Of a DNA stretch of 64,000 nt, positions 48,217 to 59,600 are shown piece by piece. Each line of letters begins with the position of its first letter. The stretch's first letter is position 1. The notes under the pieces are model-generated. The model searched no databases. It was not told the DNA's origin and saw nothing but the letters and a program-made list of their open reading frames with translations. A program made the translations under genes and the position numbers. The stretch is from Sympetrum striolatum (taxonomy: Eukaryota; Arthropoda; Insecta; Odonata; Libellulidae): positions 75,024,841 to 75,088,840 of the forward strand of contig OX388349.1 of NCBI GenBank assembly GCA_947579665.1, written 5' to 3'.

Positions 48217-49771
48217 TTAATATATCGTCCATGAAATTTGCCTTAGCATCTGTGAAGAGGATGACTCTAGGAGTTGCTGCATATGTTCTGAAACAGAATA
48301 AGACAATTTTAACAATAGTATAAAATGCACGGAACAGATCCCCCTACATCGACATTCAGATCTCTTTCAGTTTATTAAGGGTGTAACCAACTGAATGACT
48401 TTTGCCTTAAGAAGGTTGATAGGAAAGTATCATTCATCACTAAACTGTAAATTTAAAAACAAGATTTGTTGCCAAAAAAAATTAATTCAAGTACAGAGAT
48501 ATTTTTTCTTCCAGTTACCTGAAATAGCACACCCATAAAAAAAGAAGTCCTTCATAGCGGGGAAATTACTGAATATACAAGAAACACCCCGCTCTGTTAT
48601 TCTGGGGCATTCATTCAAAAGAAGTTCTGAGAGTGAATTCCTGCATTTTCCTCTCGAAAGGGATGTGATGCCATCATCAGAAACCTGTGGAAAACAACAT
48701 ATTTCAGCTCTCGCTTTTAACATAGGGAAGTAATAGGTTGATTTTACTAAAATATTTAAGAAGTGATTCGGATTGGTTGGATATAATTTCACAAAGAAAA
48801 TTATAATAAAGTTGTCTTCATCAAGACATTCTGTTTTGAAATTTATCCAAAAGAGATCTATGTACATTAAAGTTAGTCATAAAAAAGGTAAATTTCTAGA
48901 AGAGTCATCTTCTAGAAATTTACCATAAATAGCACACAACATAGCTTTATATTCGAGTTTCAAAAATGATGAAAAAATTAAGGGTAAGAAGTAGTTCAAT
49001 TACCTGAGTGTGCGATATGTTAAGAGATGTAAGATTCTCTAAGCCTGTTGCAATATGGTGGAGAGATTTATCTGTGATCAAATGACATCCTCCGACATCG
49101 AGTTGCGTTAGTTTCACACAACTTTTGGAAATCAAACCAATTACTTCATCGGAAACTGCTGGGCATCTTCGCATATATAATATCGTCAACGACGAAAGAT
49201 TAGGAAATAACTGAAGCAATGCTATAAAAAATATAATGGATATGTAGTCTAGTAAGTATATGTATGTATAGTAATTATCATTCTCACTTAAGTAAAAAAA
49301 TACCCAATATATTTATAGAGAAAACAAGAACCTTGACTACTGAACTTATGTGCCTGATTTTTCCCAGGATTTAAATTTAAAGTTTGGAGGCGAGAACAGC
49401 CTCTTGCCGCTGCAAGACAATCGTCGTCCAAAGAAGACTCGCTAAGATCCAGTGCTATCTCATGAAAACTAAGCAAACTACTGAGAGAAATTGCATTCAG
49501 GATTCCTCTTTTACTCATCATATTAAGTAGCTTGCTTTTTAAGTTTAGCGGCAATAATTTGACATCTTCAGATTGGTTGCTTACGTTTTTGCTAACGATT
49601 TCTGCTGATCTAATAAAAGAAGTTGACAAAAATTAGACTATAAGTAAAATATATTATAATAGACTATTAGATAGAAGTAATCTATCAATCAAAGCAACAA
49701 GATAACAAACAAGTAGATTACTGTGAGTCATACATTGACAGGAGAGTTTCTGGGTTCGCGAAAACAAGCAT
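48217..49771 (-). CDS. AMN1: AMN1 homolog, leucine-rich-repeat protein
   Basis: Five exons read right to left, 49771-49722, 49609-49332, 49221-49004, 48684-48519 and 48287-48217, give 260 residues, nearly the length of human AMN1. The start MLVFANPETLLSMYDSQ leads into KLLPLNLKSKLLNMMSKRG, the family's N-terminal helix. Leucine-rich repeats of the cysteine-containing (F-box partner) type follow: CPAVSDEVIGLISKSCVKLT, LDVGGCHLITDKSLHHIA, ISHTQVSDDGITSLS and LLLNECPRITERGVSCIF. The end, RQISWTIY, closely matches the vertebrate end. In yeast, Amn1 turns off the mitotic exit network; the animal role is poorly known. The donor of exon 2 (GTTCTT) is weak; a GTAGTC donor nine bases earlier would also keep the frame but shortens a repeat. 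Confidence 0.95.
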
Positions 49772-51092
49772 ATTTTATAATTATTCTGTCATTCAGCGTA
49801 TGTACCAACCAGTGTATGTATCAACATAAACATCACATGATAACATACATAATATAGCAACGGTATAATATATCAACGGATCACTGTAACGATTGTATGA
49901 ACGATATATCGAAAGCATTACCTCCTTCAGCGGCGAGTTCATCCTACGGTGTAGAAACTTTGATTTTTGTTTTACGCGTCTGTTTTATTAGTTTTGACTA
50001 CCATATTTGACAATGTAAGATAAATTATTATAATACACTGAATTCGCAATGACAATGATCAGTAGATGCATCAATAACATGAAAAACCTAAGTAAATTGG
50101 CCCAGAAACAAATGACACATTTATATAATTTCTTCGGAAGAGCTGGTTGTAATTGTATTTGCTGATTGTAAGCATAAAGGATTTCGTCGATTTTGTTATT
50201 TTATGATTTACTTTTAATAATATATCTATACAAATTAAATGATGCGGTCAATTAAAAGCTTATTTTACATGGAAATGTGAGAAATGCTCAAATAGATATT
50301 TACGAAAAGGCAGTTATAATTAAAGGCATAACGTCATAAAGACCATCGTATAGTTTTATAAGAGCATTCTTTGGTCACTCCAAGTCTTATATGAATGAAT
50401 ATCTACTCTTTCAATTACAAATTTATGAATGCATATTGGAATCCATCATATATATGTGATTATTTTGATGAAATCCATTTGTTTTGACTACTTACGATGC
50501 CCCAGTAAAAAAATTTCTAGATAACTCTAACAAAGTAAGCATGTGACCTAAATAAAAAATTAAATATCTCTAGCCATTGTAAATTTATTTAAGGATGGCG
50601 ATTTGTTAAGAATATTAGATTAGGTAGTTAATTTTCTCTCAGGATCTAGTTCTTTAAAGCATCTTCAATTCTGAATGTATTTCTAATTATATATTTGTTA
50701 TTACTTGAACGGAAATCAAGATCATTCTATTTTTTATATTCTCTGCGTAGTCAAAAATCCCTCTTTTTTGATTAGATTTTCGTTCCTCCTTTTTTATGAG
50801 AATTATACCACTCATTTTTAAAAAAAGATCTTTATATAAATTTATTTTAATAAGGAACAATTAGGATATATGTCTATCAAATAATTAAAATCTCCAAAAT
50901 ATAAGAGTAGTTTACCGTCCTACGTCGTATTTAGATATAAATGTTGCAAATATTTTCTGCGAGCAGTACTGAAGTTGAATAACGAAATTCTTACATCAGC
51001 CATCACGAAGGCCGTAGTGATTTAAATCAATTGTAGAGAGTTAAATCGAAGATTATTTGTGATTTGTAGTAGTTTCACCACCCTTTTTAATA
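49772..51092. other. Divergent spacer between AMN1 and Tim8
   Basis: The genes point apart over 1.3 kb, so both promoters should lie here. A CpG-bearing patch near 49915-49980 (AGCGGCGAG, TTTACGCGTC) is next to AMN1, and 50985-51060 (CACGAAGGCCGTAG, AAATCGAAG) is next to Tim8. The middle is AT-rich with no repeat or gene seen. Confidence 0.4.
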
Positions 51093-51493
51093 ATGTCTGA
51101 TAGGTATTCTTCTGATGATTCAAGTTTTCCATCAGATTCTGGTAAAGACGGTGATAACGAGTTACAGGAGCTCTTGATGATCGAGAAGCAAAAGGCTCAA
51201 TTCAATGCCCAGGTTTGTGAGAAACTATTACTGTATTTCAATAACAATCATTGAATTTGATGAGATGTAATGTTATGCTCTAGAAATAGTTCTTTCCTCA
51301 ATTGTGCTATATCGTCTTCTTCTAGATCCACGAGTTCAACGACTTCTGTTGGGAAAAGTGCGTGGATAAGCCTGGCAGTAAAATAGACAATAAAACTGAA
51401 ACTTGCATTAGTAATTGCGTTGACAGATTCATCGATGTATCGTTATTAGTTACAAATAGGTTTGCACAACTGTTACAGAAGAGTCCAATGTGA
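51093..51493 (+). CDS. Tim8: Tim8, small Tim chaperone of the mitochondrial intermembrane space
   Basis: Two exons, 51093-51212 and 51326-51493, separated by a 113-base intron, give 95 residues. The twin CX3C signature is complete: C48-WEK-C52 and C67-ISN-C71, with the Tim8 text VDKPGSKIDNKTE between them and CVDRFIDVSLLVTNRFAQLL after. There is no presequence, as expected; these proteins enter through the Mia40 disulfide relay. Tim8 pairs with Tim13 as a hexamer that carries hydrophobic precursors such as Tim23 across the intermembrane space. The Asp/Ser-rich N-terminal 24 residues are variable in the family. Poly(A) signals are at 51579-51584 and 51849-51854. Confidence 0.97.
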
Positions 51494-51578
51494 ATGCATA
51501 GCGTAACTATATAAAGTGTTTGTTGCATTAATTCTAGTTTTTTATTGTTTTGGGGGTTATGGAACCCATGTCACGTGT

Positions 51579-51584
51579 AATAAA
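51579..51584 (+). terminator. Tim8: Poly(A) signal of Tim8
   Basis: AATAAA lies 86 bases after the stop codon. A second AATAAA at 51849-51854 is an alternative. Confidence 0.5.
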
Positions 51585-51854
51585 ACTGTAAGTGTTTCAT
51601 ACTTACCCAATTATAATGCTTATTTCTGTTACATGGTTATTTATAATGGAATTATTCAGCAGCTTTTCGATTCTTCAGGTGTGATAAGGACATTGTTGGC
51701 AATGAAAGACAGTGTTACTTTCGGTGACTTGCAGCAATTTGCTTTATTTGAAATCACGAAAACACCTTTTGACATTTATGAAAATTAAGCTTTCTGTTTG
51801 GAGAGTTCGGAGTCGTTGGCTTGGTTACGTTAAATTTATTTTTGCTTAAATAAA

Positions 51855-52296
51855 ATAGCCCAAAATGAAAATAATTAGCCGATCCAATTCGAATCGATTA
51901 AATTTTAAATGCAACAAAGAAATGTTAACTCACTGCTAAAACTATCGAAAGTCGCGAATAATGCAGTATCATTGAAATAATGGTTACTTGAGATAACGCT
52001 GGCATATTTTCCATAACTTTTGCAAAAGTACATAATAAACTTCAAATCACAACATAGAAATCACTTTGAGTACAGCATAAATTAATTTTCGAATAATCCA
52101 ATTTACAGTGCCAGTTTGTTTTGGCAGGTTAGTCTTCACATACATAGATTTTTGATGGGGACAGCATGTGAAAGTTGAGCACATCAGTATGGCTATTTAC
52201 TTGTCTGCACATCTCAGTTCCGCTGTCCTCACCAAGCGGATGTTCATGTTACCCTCTTCCGAGGGTAGCGTCGCCGGAGATGCACCAGTGGTTGAT
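51855..52296. other. Spacer between Tim8 and the insulin-like gene
   Basis: The two genes converge here. From about 52190 the sequence turns GC- and CpG-richer (GTAGCGTCGCCGG at 52265-52277), which would lie in the 3' UTR of the insulin-like gene. No other feature was seen. Confidence 0.4.
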
Positions 52297-52805
52297 TTAT
52301 CGTCGTCCGCAGTAACTGGACAATTCTCTAACCGTGCAACTTTTTCGGCAGCATTCGTCATAAACTCCGCGCTTTTGTCTTCTGAAAGATCCTGGAAGCA
52401 GCGCCTTGGCGCTGGCTTTTGGCCGAAATGGGAACTGTATTTCCTCTAGAGGTGGCAGCCAATAGGGGGACTCGTTGTCGGCGTCTGCGAAATTCAAACG
52501 GGAGTACAACACGTTATTGTATATGTTGGTATTAAAGATTACGTTTGTTTCAGTCAATTTCAAATTTTGCCAAGATGCGGCTGCTATTGCTTACCAGCAA
52601 ACTCTCCTGGAGGCGATTTCTTGAACATTGGGTTATAAATTCCGTTACAGACGAGTTGAAGTGCGTTTGAAAGGTTCGTGCCGCAGAATTTGGAGCTTAA
52701 CCTCTTCTCGCCCATCGATATCATGTCTTGCTGACAGTTCGCAACGAGGAATAGGCACGAGCAGAGTGTGAAGGTGGCGACTAGCCTCGTAAACATGGTA
52801 CGCAT
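52297..52805 (-). CDS. Ilp: Insulin-like peptide precursor
   Basis: Two exons, 52805-52595 and 52484-52297, give 132 residues. Residues 1-24 form a signal peptide, cleaved about ANC|QQ. A short propeptide ends in KR (34-35). The B chain has C41 and C53 eleven residues apart (CGTNLSNALQLVC) and ends near MFKK (60-63). The C peptide runs to RRQKR (105-109), a furin-type site. The A chain starts GVYDECCRKSC and has C115, C116, C120 and C129, the exact CC-X3-C-X8-C pattern. This predicts the usual two interchain and one intrachain disulfide bonds, with secretion and action on the insulin receptor in growth and metabolism. The intron falls inside the C peptide in phase 1, the classical insulin intron position. 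The A chain ends Cys-Gly-Arg-Arg, which could be trimmed or amidated. Confidence 0.96.
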
Positions 52806-54262
52806 CTGAAATTATAGAAATTAGTCACTTCATTAGCATATTGTACATTTTCATCAAATAAGTGTGGATTAGCCTTTTTTAAACTTATCTTTTTTACAAT
52901 ATCAGTTTTTCGATTTAAAGGAGATTTTAGCTCGAAATTAGTGTATTTTTCAATGAACACAAAAAAATTAATGAGTACCGAAGAAATTGACTACGAAGAC
53001 AATGCACCCAACAAGCATACAAACCCAGTGGGATACCTTTAAAAGCTCGTGATATTTTTCCCTAGAGATTTAAGATTTAAGAGGATTAAATATCTTCTAG
53101 CTGTTTCCAAACAGAATTAATTAATGGCAGTTTCCGTCATCGTTTCGTTTCATCTGTAAATTCTCAGAGATTTTATTTTCTTCCGTGATAATATTTAACC
53201 GAACTTCGGAATATTTGTTAAAACGGCAAAATAATCTTAATTCTCGCTATTTCTCTCTGAGCACATTTTAATCTCTTTTCATATCCATATCTATCCTTAA
53301 ACGGACGAGTTTAAGTCTCTTAGTTCAGACAAGGGAAGAAAGAAGTTATAATCAAGTGATGATTAATCTATCCCCACCTATGCGACTGCCCCGAACCCGT
53401 ATCGAGTAATTCTTGCCGAGCGCCCCAGCGTCAATTTCCATTACAGTCTTGGACGTCATCACCATTAAGACAAGGAAGGCGTTAGGAGGTCGCGGTCCGT
53501 CTGCCGAGGTAGTTCCCTTCTTTCCCTTAGTTACCACGTCGAGCAGGGGAGACGAGTCGCGATCCGTCGCAATCAATAGATTCTTTTCTGTTGCCGATGG
53601 CTTTTGTGGTCGGGCTCCCCTTCTACTAGGCGCACGCATTGCCTACGTTCGGCGTCTTGCTGTCGCCGGAAGATCTCTCTCTTTTAAGCCATCGATCGGT
53701 TTATCTCATCCCACTCGAAGCAAATCGAACTCATACACACGAAGGCCGACAATATCGAGGATTTCGAAACACCACTTCGAGGACGGCTCCCCAACAAAGT
53801 TCCCCCCGCTGGTTCCTGGAGGATTTATCGGGAAAAATTGGGTCAAATTGTTAATGTTTCTCCGAGAGCGGAAAAAAGGGATCGATCGAAAGTTGGTGGA
53901 AGCGAAATGCCATCCATCCGGAGGAAATATGCTGACCGATCTAAGTCGTTAATGTACTTCGAACGCGAAGGTCAGCGTTGGTTATTGCGAACGAAGAGAA
54001 GCGAATGTTTACGAAACTTAGAAGTCCTCGCGAATTGCCGATTCTCACATCGAGTTGTGGGCGCAACTCGTGGTGCTATCCCCAAGCGGTGCAGGTACGA
54101 AGCGGGCGTTCACCTCGTTCTTCGGAGGCAACTCACGACGGTTACTGGCATCGCTCGGCCGGAGTACACTTCGCGACAACCGATCAGGCGGCGCCCCTGG
54201 CAACTTGGCCTCGTAAACAAATCGCGAAAAGAGAAGCACTAAAACAATGCTAAAAGATGAAG
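52806..54262 (-). other. Ilp: Probable 5' UTR intron of the insulin-like gene
   Basis: The bases just before the ATG are TTTCTATAATTTCAG, a good acceptor that leaves no room for a leader, so a non-coding exon must lie upstream. A consensus GTAAGT donor is at 54268-54263 and another (GTAAGC) at 54288-54283. From 53370 on the stretch is CpG-rich. Long open frames on both strands there reflect the low stop-codon frequency of GC-rich DNA. Confidence 0.5.
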
Positions 54263-54474
54263 ACTTACAATTCTTTGCTCCCGCTTACAAAGTTCGCCCA
54301 GAGATATTTCCTTCGGAAGCCTTTTGTTTACGGATGACGGCGTTTGCAGCCATCGGTCGCAGGGCCGAGATGAGACAGCCCTACCTTGTGTCCTCTGTGC
54401 TCAGCTGGTCGAGTGATCGTGCGAACTGTTCTATACCAGCTCACTTCGCCTACGCCACCCCTCTTCCCCTTATA
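54263..54474 (-). promoter_or_regulatory. Ilp: Candidate TATA promoter and 5' UTR exon of the insulin-like gene
   Basis: On the minus strand TATAAGG lies at 54474-54468. A start of transcription some 30 bases on would fall near 54443, with an initiator-like ACAGTT somewhat further at about 54429. Donors follow at 54288 and 54268. The arrangement TATA, start, leader exon, donor matches the acceptor just before the insulin ATG about 1.5 kb away. No transcript evidence is available to me. Confidence 0.4.
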
Positions 54475-56539
54475 TCCTCCAGACGCCTACTCTCTCCTCG
54501 TCACCCTCCTGCATGCACCCCTCCCCTTACAGGATACTCGGAAGGCATCTGACAACCCCACCGGCCACTAACCCCCTGTTCCCTCTCTCCCTTCCCTTGC
54601 CCCTCCCCTTTGGAGGTGCATTCGTTGCCCGAGGTAAAAAGGTTGGCGATTCCTCTAAGGTCGATCGCCCTGCCTTTGTTTATTTTCCCGTCACTTTTGT
54701 TGGACGATATTTCGTCGGCCTCCGTCTGCAGAATCTTCTCTTTGGTCAATTCCGGTCATAAATCGCGTCAATGTTTACGTAATTGTTCGCGAAAGATCGG
54801 ATCCGAAGTATCGATGGGCGAAGGAGATTTCCCGGTAAGAATCGTTTGGCAAAGATCGTTTGAAAGGTCTGAAGGTTTATCGTGACTCCCCGAATAGACT
54901 CTTTAAATTCATCCATTAATTTATTTATATATACTCGAGGAACGGCTTATGGCCTTAATAATGGATGCAGTAACGGATAAATGTAAAAATTAGACAAGAA
55001 TGATAGATTTTAAAAAAATTCAGGAAGAACAACAGTGAAAAAATAAAAGTTCACTTGTATGCTGAATTTCCTGAATCTCAAAATGTTTTGCTATCGTAAA
55101 AAAACTGCATCTAATCCCACTATTAAAAGCTGCTTTCTGAGGTTAACACTCGGGCTGCCAATTTTCGATCGCCTTATGAATGCGTGCTCCAATCGCCTGT
55201 ATGATACGTGTGGCAAATGATTCTTCGTTTAACAACCGCAGTTCGTTTCGAAGTGAAATTTCTCATTTGTTTCTAAATCCTGAAACATAACCTCCTGACG
55301 AAGGATACCGCTCTCATTTCTGCGATAATAATGCATTCTGTTTTGATTCTTAAGAAACACCGAAAGCATCTTCGTAAGCAGAAAAATTCTTTGTCGGGAT
55401 CTTTCATTAGCTGCGGTCTAATTGCATCGAGTATTTTCTTCGCTGATTATAGCGGTATAATAGACAAAATCAAAATTCAGTTGGAGGTGGAAGCAACATT
55501 ATCAAGGAAGGCAAGGTTTATTTCCCCAATTACTATTTATTCGCTATTTTTGCGGTATTTATTTTTCAACATCTCGGAAAGTCTCCGGCGCTGGATTAAT
55601 TTTTGTCCCTTTTTCGTTTTGTGCGGAAAGTGATGAGCTTACAACCGAATCGACTTCTCCATGTTTAGCCCGCATTTATTGGGAACGCTTGAATTGCTTG
55701 ACGAATGAAAGTAGAAACTTATAAAACTCGTGCAATAATTTCTATCGTATTTAACACATTTCGTTTGTAACGCATCCTCATACAGGTATTCCAGCGCTCG
55801 GGGAATAAATTTATTCGAATTTATGCAACGCAGTGGGAGATTTCAACAACGGAAGGGGGCTCAGCTCTTGTCTCCTGATTGATTTTTATGTAACCACTCG
55901 TGAGTTGGTCCTTCAAGCACATGAAATTGAATACAAATCGATTCCGACGTATGCCACGAAGGGAAAATTCAAAAGGTCAATTTTTTATTTTTCTATTATT
56001 CTCAAGAGGCATAATTTAACAAAATCCATGGAAGCGATTACAAAAAATACTAGAAACGTTGTATCTATAGAGGACCAGGATGTTTAAAATGTCTCGCTTC
56101 ATTTTCTGCTGCATTTTGGTGATGCCGAATTCGTATCTGCTCAATCTGATTAGTGCTCGAATGACATCAAACTTAAATAGGCCATTGAGAATCGTAAGCC
56201 TTAAAATTTGGGAAAATAAAATGACTTTCATTGCCAAGAAAGATCATCTTTCGTTCTATCAATATGAACAGCCGATATTATCGGCTTTTATTGAATGAAA
56301 GTCTCGTAAAATATTTCTTTTGTAAGGAGTATAAACTCGTTCAGCGTCTTCTAAGTCTACAAATATAAGTAGCCAATCTTTAGACAAAAAAAAGGTGAGG
56401 AACCTTCTGCCATTTTTTGTGTGTTCATTACTGTCCTTTAGTCACTTCCTGAAAAAAATAGCTGTATTTAAGTAATTTTATCTTCCAATTTTGCTGAGAA
56501 CTTCAAGCGAAAACAGTGGCCCCGTCAGAGTTTTTCAAG
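54475..56539. other. CpG-rich flank upstream of the insulin-like gene, no gene seen
   Basis: 54475-54900 is C/T- and CpG-rich, with long pyrimidine runs (CCCTCTCTCCCTTCCC near 54578-54593), and then grades into AT-rich DNA that remains CpG-rich. Several open frames of 60-100 codons have no recognisable motif. The stretch may hold regulatory sites of the hormone gene. Confidence 0.4.
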
Positions 56540-56600
56540 TCCGATTTCCTTGGGATTTTTCTTGAGTGCACGCCCTATACCCTTTCCTTTTGGAGAATCC
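56540..56600 (+). repeat. Dispersed repeat, copy 3
   Basis: AAGTCCGATTTCCTTGGG, TTTTTCTTGAGTGCACGCCC and ACCCTTTCCTTTTGG parallel the copies at 23200 and 29405, with a shortened middle. Confidence 0.45.
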
Positions 56601-59600
56601 TCTCTTACAGTTCCGCGAATGAATTCGTTTTCTCATGTAAATTGTCTATATTAAACTAACTGCATGGAGGCAACACGCAGTGCATTGATGGTTTCACCTC
56701 ACTTCTTTTAAGATCGAACATTAAATGTGTCCTCCTGATGAAATGAGGCTCCTTCCTTTAGACTATTTTCAAGATGGCGGCAGACTTGACCTGCGGTGGT
56801 GGTCATCCCTGAGGAAAATTGTTTACGTAAATAATTATCTAAAACATTCCTTTTCATCTCTATTTTCTCTCTTCCTCCATTGCGCATCCTTGAATACAAT
56901 ACCTGTTCCTAAATACTATTTTATGCAAATGGAGAGTATTTCATTTCATCCCTGACCTTTCAAATGAGGAGCTCGTTTCGACGCTAACATATTAGTAGAA
57001 CAGAGATAGGATCAGGAGCAGAAATTACTCGAGGAGTCCTTCAGATATTGGCCGATACAAATGCGTGGATAATTAAATCTTATATTTACATATGTGTGAT
57101 TGGGACGCTTTATGCCTCGGAAGTGGAAATCGGTTTACCGAATTTCGCGTTAACCGATTTCCTTGCAATTACGCAAACGGTTTTAAACAGATTTATTAAA
57201 ATTGGTGGAAAAAATTTAAACGCTATTCAAAATGCGGAATGATTATTGCCATTTGAATGACATCCCACCACTAAAGCCGTTTCTGTTATTCGAGGAATTC
57301 TATGGGAAATTTACGGAACGTAAAATACTTTCGTATTATTTTCTTGTAACGGATTAACGATAAACCAATAAATTATGTTAAAATTTATTGAGGATGGAGT
57401 GGATAAATGATTCACTTCGTCATAGCCGATGTTTTCCGTCTCCTTTTTCAACCGACCGTATGATTAAGTTGAATTTAGAGAAATGTCGTTTGGTCAAATC
57501 CTGTGATCGTTTTCAATTAAAGCATCAGAGATTATTTATTCTGATTTTCACGAAAAATAAAATATTTGACCTGATCTTCAAATAGAATGCCTTTCGTTAT
57601 AAGAATTATATAGCTGAGCAATCTTCCCTAGGGAATATCCCTCAACCTACCTATCCGCTCCTAAATATGTGGCAGCAATGTATAAATAATACTTTTTTCG
57701 GATATTTATTTGCAAATGTATTGATGGAACGACTAAGAACACGGATTATTTCTTAAATATTGACGCATTTCCTCTATTTTGGTATTCGGTAATAAACATC
57801 GCAAGCAGCAATAAATAGTATACAAATAATAAGATACTGTCTGTTCCTCTATTCATCTAGGGACTTCTAAGTCTGTAAAAGGCTTACACGTTCCGCCTAT
57901 TTGTGTCGTGTTATGCTTAATTGATCTTCCAAAATAAAATGCTCACCATCGATTGTGACAAGCGACCTTGAACAAGGTTCAAGATAAGAACATCGATTCA
58001 TTTCCTTTCAAAGGAATGAAACAGACGCATGACGAACTCAAGGGTGATTTTCTTTTATTTTCCATTCATTTTATGATGTCCTTTAGAAAAAGTTAACGTG
58101 TTCAATAATTTCTCACATGTATGCGTCATGTAGTGACAGAAAGTGAGGCACTGTTTTCTGGTAGTTTACTCGATGACCCTCCGGCGGACTGAAAATTCTC
58201 AAGTCGATCAAAGGCAATCTCATTTTTTTTCTCATTCAACGAAGTACGTTTTAACACTTGAATTACATTACAAATCACAATTTTCTTGCGTCTCTGTGGG
58301 CTTTGAATTTCTTTCATTGATGTAATATCATCGAGTCATCGATGGCACCGAGACTGAAAATATTTTTGAAAAGGAGAGAGAAATTCGGAAGAAGCGATAA
58401 CATTTCACATTCAATTAGTTGATATTTTACAAATTTATTACCTTCTTAATGAATGTCATTTATAATCGCGAATAATATTCACTACTCCGAAAGACAGAAG
58501 GGAACAGAGGAAAAAATTCTTTTGAATCTCATAAAGAGAGGTTAATCAGAAAGTAAGGACATATTAAAAAAATAAGGAATGTAGGAAAAATGAATCTGCA
58601 GACAGATAGATGACTAAATGATGAATACATATCTTGACGTACTCCGTAACAAATTTTCCTTAGTAAAGGTATGAGCGTCATAGCTCTAATTTTCGTGTGA
58701 CGGAGTGTGGTAGTCCGCCAGTACAATACCTACATTACTATAAATTACTTCGGGCACCGCAGATAATTTGCGTCATGATTTTAAATAATTGATTAATCAT
58801 CGAGAATATTTTTATTGTTATTTTTTATGATACGTTAAATAAGTACAATTATAACATCTTGGGGTAAGATTGCAACCAGTGTTTGCTTTTCTATTACTTT
58901 AGTCTTTGGAAATTGCGTGAAAGGATGAGGAAAGAAGTAAACCCTGGAGGGAATGGATTTCAGGGCCGCATGTGGTTCTCGTGACTTGGCACGAATTCCT
59001 CTCAATACATGGCTTTCAATTGCTACCTCTTGCAACCGTATTTTCATCGAGATAGTGTGTCGAAATACATTCAAAGACACCAGAAAGATTGGGAATCATC
59101 TGTATTTTAGAAGTCGATCCTTCCCTTCTTCTTCCTTATTCCCCGATATCCAAACTTTTGTATCATTTTTGTGTATCTCGTAATTTCGCAGATTTTCTCG
59201 AGGTGACTACTTCGATTTGCCATTCAATCTAACGGCGACGTTTCTATTTACTTGGTTCGAAGTCGAGTTTTTCGATTTAGGGCTCCGAAAAAGATCGAAG
59301 GCGAACAATTAATCCCAGCATCCGAAGTTGTTGATCTCCTGTCCGTGAAGCGGAAAATGAGTAAAATCAAATTTTCGAAGGTATTCATGGTATCCCACGC
59401 GTTCAAATTTCTTGTTTATCACCGGCTAAGAGCGTTGCCACGGACTACGTGTTGGCCGACGAAGCGGAAATGTATAGAAGAGATGGCCCCGTCAACAAGC
59501 ACCATGAATATGGAGAGAGGACCCTAACTCATGAATAACTCTACACATCTTCCGATCTAAACACCAGAACTTGGTAAATACGGATTTCAAAATGGCTGGT

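Noticed and set aside
53352..54253. Overlapping open frames of 60-179 codons on both strands
   Set aside because: They lie in CpG-rich DNA where stops are rare, overlap each other on opposite strands and in several frames, and show no domain, signal peptide or splice context. The region is better explained as intron and flank of the insulin-like gene.
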